46,801 nucleotides of DNA from JBFXAN01 sp050184225. Lineage in GTDB: Bacteria > Chloroflexota > Dehalococcoidia > CAUJGQ01. The position numbers were made by a program, and so were the translations under genes. The stretch lies in contig JBFXAN010000034.1 in assembly GCA_050184225.1 (NCBI GenBank), positions 1-46,801 on the forward strand, given 5' to 3'. A model generated the notes under the pieces. That model was not told the DNA's origin and searched no databases. It saw nothing but the letters and a program-made list of their open reading frames with translations. Positions 8,418 to 16,167 of this stretch are shown here, one piece after another; the first letter of the stretch is position 1, and every line of letters starts with the position of its first letter.

Positions 8418-9719
8418 TCAGCGTTGGTCGCCCGCGTGGATGACGCGGCCGCGCTTGTAGACGCGCTTTACCGGCGTCGCGCCCAGTTCCCAGACGAATT
8501 GGAAGGGGTGCTCGCAGTCGAGGATGAGGATATCTGCCTGCTTCCCCGGATCGAGGCTGCCGACCGCCGACTGTCGCCCGAGCGAGTAGGCGGCGTTGAG
8601 CGTCGCCCCGACGATGCAGGCGCCGGGCGGGATCTCGAACCACGCCGCCGCGAAGCCGATCGCCGAGCGGAGCGAGTGGACCGGAATCGAGGAGCAGTAG
8701 TCCGTCGCGATCACGACCGGGACGCCCTGCTCGATCAGCAGCCGAGCGTTGGCGCGTCGCTTGCTGAAGTAGACGATCTCGGCCACCGGGAGGAGCACCG
8801 CCGCCGTATTGGCCTGACCGATGGCGCGGATCTCCTCGTCCGTGGCAAAGGTCACGTGATCGGCGGTGCGCGCGCCGGTCGCCGCCGCGAGCGCCCAGCC
8901 GCCGCTGGGAAGCCAGGTATCGGCGTGGATGCGGCAGGGCAGGCCGTAGTCCGCCGACCGCTCGATCACCCGCGTCGCCTGAGCCGCGTCGAAGTAACCG
9001 TTCTCACAGGTGACATCGGAGAACTCGGCGATGCCCTGCTCGGCGACGGCCGGGAGCATCTCGTCGCAGATCTGGGCGACGTAGCTGTCGGTGTCCATTC
9101 CGACGGGAACGACGTGCGCGCCGAGGAAGCTGATCGCGATGTCGAGCGGGCTAGAGCCTCGCGCCGCATCGAGGATCCGAAGGCTGCGGAGTTCCTGTTC
9201 GGTCGTCAGACCGTAGCCGGACTTGGCTTCGAGTGTGGTAATGCCGTCGGCTGCCATCCGTTTGAACGCCCGTTGGGTCTGGGCGAACAGTTCCTCGTCT
9301 GTGGCGGCGCGGGTGCGGAGGACGCTGTTCCAGATGCCGCCGCCGGATGCCGCCACCTCCTGGAGCGACACACCGGAGAGGCGCTGCGCGTACTCCAGAT
9401 AGCGGCTGCCGGCGAAGACGGGATGCGAGTGCGCTTCGACGAGGCCGGGCATCACCGTCTGTCCGCGCGCGTCATAGACTTCGGCGCCGTCAGTCTCGCA
9501 CGCGGCGAGGACTTCATTCGTCGTGCCAACTGCGATGATCTGGCCGTCGGCCACCGCAACGGCGCCGTCGTGGACAATATCAAGCTCGCTCTGATCCGCC
9601 CGCCCCCGCCGCGGACCGCCGCGATCCTGAACGCGGCACAGGCTGTCGGCGTGGAGGATGAGCAGGTCGGCCTTGCGGCGTGGTGTGGCGGCATTCTGCT
9701 CGTTTGTCTCATTCGGCAT
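8418..9719 (-). CDS. Imidazolonepropionase-like amidohydrolase
   Basis: Protein of 433 residues, a usual length for HutI-type metal amidohydrolases. Seen: VEAHSHPVFAGSR (HxH plus substrate Arg), RLSGVSLQEVAASGGGI, LEAKSGYGL, CRIHADTW, ADHVTFAT and the metal Asp in IATD. These match HutI closely up to TDYCSSIP, where classical HutI has TDxNPGS, so the substrate pocket differs. HutI opens imidazolone-propionate to formiminoglutamate. No hutU, hutH or hutG lies nearby, and the context suggests a related cyclic amide instead (inference). ATG 9719 overlaps the end of the upstream M20 gene by 11 bases, so the two are translationally coupled. Confidence 0.82.
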   Translation of the reverse strand: MPNETNEQNAATPRRKADLLILHADSLCRVQDRGGPRRGRADQSELDIVHDGAVAVADGQIIAVGTTNEVLAACETDGAEVYDARGQTVMPGLVEAHSHPVFAGSRYLEYAQRLSGVSLQEVAASGGGIWNSVLRTRAATDEELFAQTQRAFKRMAADGITTLEAKSGYGLTTEQELRSLRILDAARGSSPLDIAISFLGAHVVPVGMDTDSYVAQICDEMLPAVAEQGIAEFSDVTCENGYFDAAQATRVIERSADYGLPCRIHADTWLPSGGWALAAATGARTADHVTFATDEEIRAIGQANTAAVLLPVAEIVYFSKRRANARLLIEQGVPVVIATDYCSSIPVHSLRSAIGFAAAWFEIPPGACIVGATLNAAYSLGRQSAVGSLDPGKQADILILDCEHPFQFVWELGATPVKRVYKRGRVIHAGDQR

Positions 9720-10869
9720 CGCGATTGCACCAGTCCTCGATCGTCGCCGCATAGACACGAACGGCGGCGAGATACTCCTCCACCGTGACGAACTCGTCCG
9801 CCCAGTTGTAGGGCGGGCCGCCGGGACCGATGTTCACCGTCGGGATGCCGGCGCGGTCGAGCACGCACATGTCCGCCCAGACCGGCAGACCGGTGAGATC
9901 GTCGTCCGGCAACCCGGCGGCGACGCGCACCCGTTGCACCGCCGTCACGATCGGCTGCTCAATCGGCGTCTCGGTCGGATAGCGCGGCCCGGAGAGCCAG
10001 TAGGGGCTGAACGCGACCTCCGCCTCCAAATCCGGAATCTCTCGGCGCAGCGCCGCGATCATCGACTCCACCGCCGTCTTCGCCTCCTCCGGCGAGGTCG
10101 AGGGCGGCACGCGGATGTCGATGCTGATCTCGCAGCGGTCGGGCACCTGATTGTGCTTGGTCCCGCCGCGGATCGTACCGATGTTGATGATTGGACCGCC
10201 GAACCGATCGGGCGTGTGCGGAATCTGGAGGACCTGGAGTTGCTGCATGATCGGGATCATCGCCTCGATCGCGTTGCGGCCCAGGTGCTTGGCACTGGTG
10301 TGGGCCTGCCGTCCCTTGGTCGTGATCGTCAGATACGCGGCGCCGCGATGCGCGGTCGCGAGCCGCATCTCTGACGGTTCGCAGCAGATTCCGGCGTCGG
10401 CACGGATTCCCGTTGCGAGCACTGCCCGGGTGCCCAACCCACCCTCAAAGTGCGCGGAGACGCCCATGAAGATGACGTCGCCCTTCGGCCTGCGAGCAGG
10501 GTCGGCAAACAGCCGCGCGGCGGCGAGGAGGGCGGCCGTCCCCGCCTTCTCATCGGCAACGCCGGCGCCGTAGATGCGCCCATCCTCGATCGCGGGCGCG
10601 AACGGATCGCGCGTCCAGTCCTCGGCCAGTTCGTAGATGTCGATGTGGCCGTTCAAGATCACGCTGCGGCCGCCGCCGGCGCCGCGCAGCCGTCCGACCA
10701 CGCTCGGCCGGCCAGGCAGCGGCTCGACCAGCGCCACCTCGGCGAAGCCGCTCTCCTGCATCACGCCGGCCAGGTGCTCCGCGAGCGCGCGCTCCTTCCC
10801 CCAGATGCTGTCAATCCGGAGGACGGTGAAGAGCAGGTCGAGCGCGGATTGCTCATCAATCGCGTACAG
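9709..10869 (-). CDS. M20-family metallopeptidase / deacylase (ArgE/DapE-like)
   Basis: About 386 residues if started at CTG 10869, or 351 from ATG 10764. Motifs: NGHIDIYEL (first metal His-x-Asp), GAGVADEKAGTAALL (bridging Asp), HFEGGLG, GICCEPSEM, and a lid/dimerisation domain from about residue 190. M20 enzymes hydrolyse N-acyl amino acids or small peptides. The reading frame extends before ATG 10764 with sequence that looks like a genuine M20 N-terminus (ALDLLFTVLRIDSIWGKERA). In it, a CTG at 10869 has GGAGGG six bases upstream, and an in-frame stop lies just before. Downstream it overlaps the HutI-like gene; upstream is a long palindrome. Confidence 0.85.
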   Translation of the reverse strand: MYAIDEQSALDLLFTVLRIDSIWGKERALAEHLAGVMQESGFAEVALVEPLPGRPSVVGRLRGAGGGRSVILNGHIDIYELAEDWTRDPFAPAIEDGRIYGAGVADEKAGTAALLAAARLFADPARRPKGDVIFMGVSAHFEGGLGTRAVLATGIRADAGICCEPSEMRLATAHRGAAYLTITTKGRQAHTSAKHLGRNAIEAMIPIMQQLQVLQIPHTPDRFGGPIINIGTIRGGTKHNQVPDRCEISIDIRVPPSTSPEEAKTAVESMIAALRREIPDLEAEVAFSPYWLSGPRYPTETPIEQPIVTAVQRVRVAAGLPDDDLTGLPVWADMCVLDRAGIPTVNIGPGGPPYNWADEFVTVEEYLAAVRVYAATIEDWCNRDAE

Positions 10870-10886
10870 AGCTGTCCCTCCGTCTT

Positions 10887-10970
10887 ACGATGTCATCCTG
10901 AGCGACAGCGAAGGATCGCGGTGGTTGGTTTGCGTCCGAGATCCTTCGCTGTCGCTCAGGATGACATCGT
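10887..10970. repeat. GTCATCCTGAGCG palindrome, copy 1
   Basis: Perfect 31-bp arms, 10887-10917 and 10940-10970, around a 22-base loop. It lies between the acyl-CoA dehydrogenase-like gene and the M20 gene on the minus strand, 18 bp before the probable CTG start of the latter. Three more copies with different but self-complementary arms are at 15878, 23804 and 40636. As RNA it would be a very stable hairpin. Confidence 0.92.
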
Positions 10971-11040
10971 CATCGTCCTTTCACATCAAACACGCGCTCT
11001 TGATGACTACGAGCCTGGCTTCGTTTCGCCAACAACACAC

Positions 11041-12237
11041 TCAGGCCTGGTCATGGGGTGTCGAACCCGATTCGTCGCTCTTAACCAGGAACATCTCGCC
11101 GAGGTCGGCGCGGCCCACCTGCGCGGTATAGAGCTCGTCGCGGAAGTGCAGCGTGAACGCGCGGGTATCGCGCAACGCCTGGTTGAAGGGATAGATGTTG
11201 TACGCTGCGCGGGCGCCGCAGATATCGTAGACGGCGCTCGTCACCTCGAGCGCTACCCGCTTGGCGATGTGCAGGGCGCGGACGCCGTCCAGCTCGGCCT
11301 GGTTCGGGTCGTCGCCCCGCTCCCAGCGTTGCGCGGCGGCATAGAGCGCGCAGCGGGTCGCGTACAGCTTGCTGGAGAGGTCGCCCAGGCTCGACTGGAT
11401 GAACTCGCTCTTGGCGAGGTGCGGGCGATCGGCGACGTAGGCGCAGGCGGCGTCATAGGAGCCTTGCGCCGTGCCCAGGTGGTTCGCCGTGTAGGCCAGC
11501 GTGAACGTGCGCTGGTCGCGGCGGATCCAGGCGCCCGGCTCGCCGATCACCCAGTCTGCCGGCACGGCCACGTCCTTGAGGATCAGGCTCCAACTGGTCG
11601 TGTGTCGCATGCCCATCGTGTCCCAGTCGTCGACCATCTCCAGTCCGGGCGTATCCCGCGGGATCGTCGCGACCACCATCCGCGCCCCAAAGCCGCCCTC
11701 ACCCTCGGTCGCCGTCCAGATATTGAAGTAGTCGGCGCCGCCCGCGAGCGAGGCGAACGCCTTCCGCGCGTTCATCCGGTAGCCGTCACCTGCGCGCACC
11801 AGCTCGGCTCGGTACACCTCCATCTCCGTCGAGCGAAGCTGCGCCTCCGAACCGATCGAGGCGATCAGGCAGCCGTTGCGCGCCACCTCGGTCATGTAGA
11901 AGTCGCGCTGGCCCGGCGTGCCCAGGCCGGCGATCATGCCGGTGGCGTGGCAGTGCACCTGCAGGAGCTGGGCGGTCGAGCTGTCCGCGTGCGCGATCGC
12001 CTCTAACACCTGATAGTACGGAATAAAGTGGCCGCCTTGTTGCCAGAAGCCGAGGCCGCCGTATTCCTCGGGCACAGTCATCGCCTGGAGTCCGGCCTCG
12101 CGGATCTCGTCGAAGTTCTCGGTCGGAAAGACCGCGCGTGCATCGTAGTCGGGCAGGCGCGTGCGAAAGTGCTCGGCGAGCGTCTTCGCTCGTTCGACAA
12201 CGTTCTCTGCCGTGAGCTTCTCCGGAGTGCGGACCAT
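11041..12237 (-). CDS. Acyl-CoA dehydrogenase-fold flavoprotein (possibly group D monooxygenase-like)
   Basis: Protein of 398 residues; ATG 12237 with GAGGG upstream. N-terminal helical domain (FDEIREAGLQAMTVPEEYGGLGF), beta domain with flavin-binding segments (LIASIGSEAQLRS, NARKAFASLAGGADYFNIW, RHTTSWSLILKDVAVPADWV) and C-terminal helical domain (YDICGARAAYNIYPFNQALRDTRAFTLHFRDELY). The catalytic Glu of true acyl-CoA dehydrogenases is not evident near the C-terminus. The RD-x5-H pattern there resembles DszC/HsaA-type hydroxylases of the same fold, so oxygenation is as likely as dehydrogenation. It lies 47 bp downstream of the IclR gene, probably in the same transcript. Confidence 0.82.
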   Translation of the reverse strand: MVRTPEKLTAENVVERAKTLAEHFRTRLPDYDARAVFPTENFDEIREAGLQAMTVPEEYGGLGFWQQGGHFIPYYQVLEAIAHADSSTAQLLQVHCHATGMIAGLGTPGQRDFYMTEVARNGCLIASIGSEAQLRSTEMEVYRAELVRAGDGYRMNARKAFASLAGGADYFNIWTATEGEGGFGARMVVATIPRDTPGLEMVDDWDTMGMRHTTSWSLILKDVAVPADWVIGEPGAWIRRDQRTFTLAYTANHLGTAQGSYDAACAYVADRPHLAKSEFIQSSLGDLSSKLYATRCALYAAAQRWERGDDPNQAELDGVRALHIAKRVALEVTSAVYDICGARAAYNIYPFNQALRDTRAFTLHFRDELYTAQVGRADLGEMFLVKSDESGSTPHDQA

Positions 12238-12284
12238 GATGCGTACCCTCGTGTTCTCCCATCCTCGGCGGATGGTTGGAATCG

Positions 12285-13175
12285 TCAGATGTGCGTCGTG
12301 AAGTCGAACGCGCCGTTATCGTGGCGATCGCCGCGCGCCTGCACCGGTCCGCGGGCGTGCCAGGCGTCGCGCCGGCCGGCGATGCCCAGCTCCATCGCGA
12401 TCTGACCGGCGCCGTCGCGGGCGAGGTCGAGGTAGCGCGAGACGGTCGCCTGGTTGAGCCGCGCCAGCGGGCCGGCGATCGTCAACCCGGCGACGACATG
12501 ACCGGTGCGGTCCCAGATCGGCACCGCGACCCCGGCGGCGCCGTCGTCCGTCTCCTCGTAGCTCACGGCGTATCCCCGCGCGCGGATCTCGGCAAGGTCA
12601 CGGCGAAGCCGGTCGGCGTCCGTGATCGTGTGCGCCGTCAGCGGCGGCAGCCCGCGGGCGATCACCGCCTCGATCTCGTCGTCGGGCAGGAACGCGAGCA
12701 GCACCTTGGACGAGGCGCCCGCGTGCAACGGAACGGTCGAGCCGATGTCGAGGATCAGGCGCAGGCCGGTCTGCCGTTGCGCACGCTCGACGCAGACCAC
12801 CCGATCGTGCTCCCGGTTGAGGACTTCGAGCACCACCGTCTCACCGCTGAGCGCGGCGATGCGGTGCAGCACCGGCAGCGCCACCTGGCGCAGCTCCATG
12901 CCCTCGTAGGCGCGCCGCCCTAGTTCGAGCGCCCCCAGGCCGAGGCGGAACCGCTTGGTAAGCGGGTCCTGCGCGAGGATCTCGTGCTGCAGCAGCACGC
13001 GCAGCACCCGGTAGACGGTGCTCTTCGGCATGCCCGCCTCGGCGGCGAGGTCGGTCACGCCCCACTCCGGCGTCGTCGCGCTGAACAGCGCCAGGATCCG
13101 GAACGTCTTGTCCAGGATCTTGACGGGTGAGTCTCGTTCCACATTGTGGACTCGTGTGCTGGAACGTGAAACCAT
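12285..13175 (-). CDS. IclR-family transcriptional regulator
   Basis: Protein of 296 residues. Winged HTH at about 18-80 (KILDKTFRILALFS, VTDLAAEAGMPKSTVYRVLRVLLQHEIL), then the IclR effector domain (LPVLHRIAALSGETVVLEVLN, PLHAGASSKVLLAFLP, RGYAVSYEETDDGAAGVAVPIWD, GLTIAGPLARL). The regulator would sense an aromatic or organic-acid ligand and control catabolic genes. It is divergent from the CoA-transferase gene and heads the minus-strand genes for the flavoprotein, M20 and HutI-like proteins. The start is uncertain: ATG 13175 lacks a clear ribosome site, and GTG 13142 is an alternative that would place the putative operator at the start codon. Confidence 0.9.
   Translation of the reverse strand: MVSRSSTRVHNVERDSPVKILDKTFRILALFSATTPEWGVTDLAAEAGMPKSTVYRVLRVLLQHEILAQDPLTKRFRLGLGALELGRRAYEGMELRQVALPVLHRIAALSGETVVLEVLNREHDRVVCVERAQRQTGLRLILDIGSTVPLHAGASSKVLLAFLPDDEIEAVIARGLPPLTAHTITDADRLRRDLAEIRARGYAVSYEETDDGAAGVAVPIWDRTGHVVAGLTIAGPLARLNQATVSRYLDLARDGAGQIAMELGIAGRRDAWHARGPVQARGDRHDNGAFDFTTHI
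13136..13149 (-). promoter_or_regulatory. Putative IclR operator, site 1
   Basis: On the minus strand the sequence reads CCACAATGTGGAAC. It overlaps a 6-1-6 palindrome TCCACA-T-TGTGGA (13138-13150). The same motif with two changed central bases (CCACAAT-CC-GGAAC) occurs at 16074-16087, upstream of the transporter promoter. It is placed between the divergent IclR and CoA-transferase genes, or within the first codons of IclR if ATG 13175 is used. Assignment to IclR is inference. Confidence 0.45.
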
Positions 13176-13226
13176 ATGGTAGGATGATGCGCATCGCCGA
13201 AGACATTGTCAACGGGGAGGTGGCCT

Positions 13227-15845
13227 GTGAGCCTCTGGATCCGCCCTGGTCTGCGCGTCGTCGAGCTGGGCGGCGGCATTTCGGTGGCCTACGCCGCCCG
13301 GCTGCTGGCCGACTTCGGCGCCGATGTGATCAAGATCGAGCCGCCGGACGCCGGCGACCCCGTGCGTCACGCCGGCCCGTTCCTCAATGACACCCCCAAC
13401 CCGGAGGCGAGCGGTCTCTTTCTCTACCTTAATTTCAACAAGCGATCGGTCGCCCTGGATGTGACGACGATCACGGGCGCGGCGACGCTCGCCGGGCTGC
13501 TGGCGGAGGCGGATATCCTGATCGAAAACCTGGGCGCGGGGCGCTTCGACGCGCTGCCGATCCCGCCGGGCGCGATCCCCGAGCGTCTCGTGATCTGCTC
13601 GATCGCACCCTACGGTCAGGACGGCCCCAAGTCCGGCTACGCGGCGAGCGAGATCAGCGCCTACGCCGCCGGCGGCATGATGTACATCACCGGCGACGGC
13701 GCCCGCGAACCGGTCAAGCACGGACTGAATCAGGCGGCGCACCTCGCCGGGGTCAACGCCGCCGCGTCCGCGCTGGCGGCGGCGTTGCTCGCGCGGCACA
13801 CCGGCGTCGGTCAGCGGATCGATATCTCCGCGCAGGAGACGGTGGCGCAGACGATCTTCCCGGCGCTCAACATCTACTCGCACACCGGCGGCGTCATGCG
13901 GCGCGCGCCAAGCGGCATCAGCAACCTGGTCAACTCCAGCCCGATGGCGACCCGCGACGGCTACATCATGCCCAGCTACGCTGGCTTCGGCGAGTGGGAG
14001 GCGTTCAGCGCCTTCATCGGCGTCCCCGAACTGGCCGAGGAGCAGTACCTCACCTCCGCCGGCCGCCTGCGCCACGCGGAGACGATCGACCGCCTGGTCG
14101 CGCCGCGCTTCCGCGCAATGCCCAAAGACGAGCTCTTCCACTCCGGCCAGGAGTGGCGCTTCACCTTCACCTCCGTCCAGACCGCCGCCGACCTCGACGC
14201 CTGCCCCCAGCTCAACGAGCGCGGCTACTTCGTCGAACAACATCACCCCGTCGCCGGTGCCGTACGCATGCCCGGCATGGTCCCCTTCGCCGGCGCCGTC
14301 CCCCGCTCCCCCGTCTCCCCCGCCCCCTTGCTCGGCGAGCACACGGACGAGGTCCTGACGGACCTCGGCGGCAATGGGCAATCGGCAATCGGCAATCGAG
14401 ATGCAGCCGGCATTGGCGGCACCAGTGCCTCCCCATTGCCGATTGCCGATTGCCCATTGCCGCTCGAAGGCATCCGCATTCTCGAGCTCGGCATGGTCTT
14501 CGTGTTGCCGTATGCGCTGACGCCGCTGGCGGCGCTCGGTGCTGACGTGATCAAGGTCGAGGCGGCCGCGCGTCCCGATCAGGTGCGCTGGGGGCCGCCG
14601 CCGGATAACTCGCCGCGGGAGGATGGCTACAACCACGGCGCGCACTTCCAGTTCCTCAATCGCAACAAGCGCGGCATCACGATCGATCTGACCAACCCGC
14701 AGGGGCGTGACCTCCTGCTCCGATTGGTCGCCGTCAGCGATGTCGTCGCCGAGAACTTCACGCCGCGCGTGCTGCGCAACCTCGGCATCGACTACGAGCA
14801 ACTGCGCGCCGTCAATGAGCGGATCATTCTCCTCTCCTCCAGCGGATTCGGTCAGACCGGTCCCTGGAAGGACTACCGCGCCTACGGACCGAACACCGAG
14901 GCAGTGGACGGCCTGATGCACCTCACCGGCTACCCGGATGGTCCGCCGGTGCGTGGTGGCGCTGGCGGCTTGGGGGTCGCCTTCACCGACGCGGCAGGCG
15001 CCTTCTACGGCGCTTACGCGATCCTCGCCGCGCTGGAGCAGCGCGAACGCACCGGCCAGGGTCAGTGGCTAGATCTCTCCCACTACGAGGCGGGCGTGGC
15101 GACGATCCCGGAGGCGCTGCTCGATTACACGTTCAACGGCCGCGTGCAGGGACGGATCGCCAACCGGCATCCAACACGCGCGCCACAGGGCGTCTATCCC
15201 TGTGTCGGTGAAGACCGCTGGGTGGCTGTCTCCGTTGCCGATGATGCCCAGTTCCGCACGCTGGCCACAATCATCGGCGACCCGGCGCTTGCGGACCCGC
15301 GCTTCGCCTCAGTCATGGCACGTCAGGACCATCACGACCAGCTCGATGAGCTGATCGCCGCCTGGACATACGGGCAGCCGGCCGAGGCGATCGTGCAGAA
15401 GTTGCAGGCCGCGGGTATTGAGTCCGCCGCCGTCGCCACGCCGCGCGATGTCTGGGCGGACGAGCAACTGCATCATCGTCGGTTCTTCCAGATGGTGCCG
15501 CCGCCGGTCTCCACCCCGGAGATCGGGCCGCGGCCGCACCTGCGTCCGGCATGGCGGATGTCGGTCAGCCCCGCTGAGACGCGGCGCCGTGCCCCTGAGT
15601 TTGGCCAGCACACGGACGAGGTGCTCGCCGAGTATCTCCATCTCACGACTGAAGAGATCGCCGATCTGGAGGAGAGCGGTGTGATCGCCCGCGCGCCAAG
15701 GCCGGGCCTGATCGCCCGCCCCGGACCGATGGATCTCGAGACATTGGTTCGTTCGGGTCGACTCTTGGAAGTCGATCGGGAGTATCGATCCCGGCTGGAA
15801 CGAAACGTGCCGGCAGAGGCCAAGAGTACCGCTGACAGTTCCTGA
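13227..15845 (+). CDS. Tandem family III (CaiB/BaiF) CoA-transferase fusion
   Basis: Protein of 872 residues from GTG 13227 (GGGGAGG seven bases upstream). It holds two full CaiB/BaiF domains of about 380-400 residues each. Both start with the family motif (LRVVELGGGISVAYAARLLADFGADVIKIE; IRILELGMVFVLPYALTPLAALGADVIKVE). Family III enzymes move CoA between acyl groups through an aspartyl-CoA thioester. The second domain keeps the catalytic Asp region (VAFTDAAGAFYGA). In the first, the equivalent stretch (GLNQAAHLAGVNA) has no Asp, so probably only the second half is catalytic. A GGCAATCGG palindrome inserted in frame adds about 31 linker residues (382-412). The substrate is unknown. Confidence 0.88.
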   Translation: MSLWIRPGLRVVELGGGISVAYAARLLADFGADVIKIEPPDAGDPVRHAGPFLNDTPNPEASGLFLYLNFNKRSVALDVTTITGAATLAGLLAEADILIENLGAGRFDALPIPPGAIPERLVICSIAPYGQDGPKSGYAASEISAYAAGGMMYITGDGAREPVKHGLNQAAHLAGVNAAASALAAALLARHTGVGQRIDISAQETVAQTIFPALNIYSHTGGVMRRAPSGISNLVNSSPMATRDGYIMPSYAGFGEWEAFSAFIGVPELAEEQYLTSAGRLRHAETIDRLVAPRFRAMPKDELFHSGQEWRFTFTSVQTAADLDACPQLNERGYFVEQHHPVAGAVRMPGMVPFAGAVPRSPVSPAPLLGEHTDEVLTDLGGNGQSAIGNRDAAGIGGTSASPLPIADCPLPLEGIRILELGMVFVLPYALTPLAALGADVIKVEAAARPDQVRWGPPPDNSPREDGYNHGAHFQFLNRNKRGITIDLTNPQGRDLLLRLVAVSDVVAENFTPRVLRNLGIDYEQLRAVNERIILLSSSGFGQTGPWKDYRAYGPNTEAVDGLMHLTGYPDGPPVRGGAGGLGVAFTDAAGAFYGAYAILAALEQRERTGQGQWLDLSHYEAGVATIPEALLDYTFNGRVQGRIANRHPTRAPQGVYPCVGEDRWVAVSVADDAQFRTLATIIGDPALADPRFASVMARQDHHDQLDELIAAWTYGQPAEAIVQKLQAAGIESAAVATPRDVWADEQLHHRRFFQMVPPPVSTPEIGPRPHLRPAWRMSVSPAETRRRAPEFGQHTDEVLAEYLHLTTEEIADLEESGVIARAPRPGLIARPGPMDLETLVRSGRLLEVDREYRSRLERNVPAEAKSTADSS
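14368..14463. repeat. GGCAATCGG palindromic element, copy 2 (in frame within a coding region)
   Basis: Left arm 14368-14396 and right arm 14435-14463 are perfect 29-bp complements with a 38-base centre. It is translated in frame as GNGQSAIGNRDAAGIGG followed by TSASPLPIADCPLP, exactly in the linker between the two CoA-transferase domains, and causes no stop. It is the same family as 1669-1742, where the reading frame is disrupted. Confidence 0.9.
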
Positions 15846-15877
15846 GAGCGATTTGAAATCATCAAGACGAAGCAGCC

Positions 15878-15955
15878 TTGTCATCCTGAGCGCCAGCGAA
15901 GGACCTCGGTGGTCACACAGCGTCCCAATTCCTTCGCTGGCGCTCAGGATGACAA
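15878..15955. repeat. GTCATCCTGAGCG palindrome, copy 2
   Basis: Perfect 26-bp arms, 15878-15903 and 15930-15955, with a 26-base loop. It begins 33 bp after the CoA-transferase stop and precedes the transporter promoter, so it could end that transcript, although there is no T-tract. Confidence 0.9.
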
Positions 15956-16073
15956 CGGGTTCGGCGGTCCTCATTCAAAGACACGCGTTGAGCGTCACCG
16001 AGAGCGCCGTCCCGATCTCCGGCGGCTGTCAATCGGATCTCCGTGCGTGGGGACCGCAATGCAAAACGTTGTG

Positions 16074-16087
16074 CCACAATCCGGAAC
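16074..16087 (+). promoter_or_regulatory. Putative IclR operator, site 2
   Basis: CCACAATCCGGAAC, matching the motif at the IclR/CoA-transferase divergent region at 12 of 14 positions. It also overlaps the short palindrome TTGTG-C-CACAA (16069-16079). It ends seven bases before the predicted -35 box of the transporter operon, a usual position for an activator. Functional link to IclR is inference. Confidence 0.42.
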
Positions 16088-16094
16088 ATGATGG

Positions 16095-16123
16095 TTGACG
16101 CAATACAGACCGCTGCGTACGGT
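16095..16123 (+). promoter_or_regulatory. Predicted sigma-70 promoter of the transporter operon
   Basis: TTGACG (16095-16100), 17-bp spacer, TACGGT (16118-16123). Transcription would begin near 16130, about 38 bases before the probable TTG start of the solute-binding protein. Confidence 0.5.
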
Positions 16124-16167
16124 CGTGCGCGTTGGGGGAGTTTTTCGGTATCGGGGGAGGGTTGGTC

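Noticed and set aside
13209..14921. 570-codon minus-strand frame opposite the CoA-transferase
   Set aside because: No recognisable domain; composition of a shadow frame; both CaiB domains lie on the plus strand.
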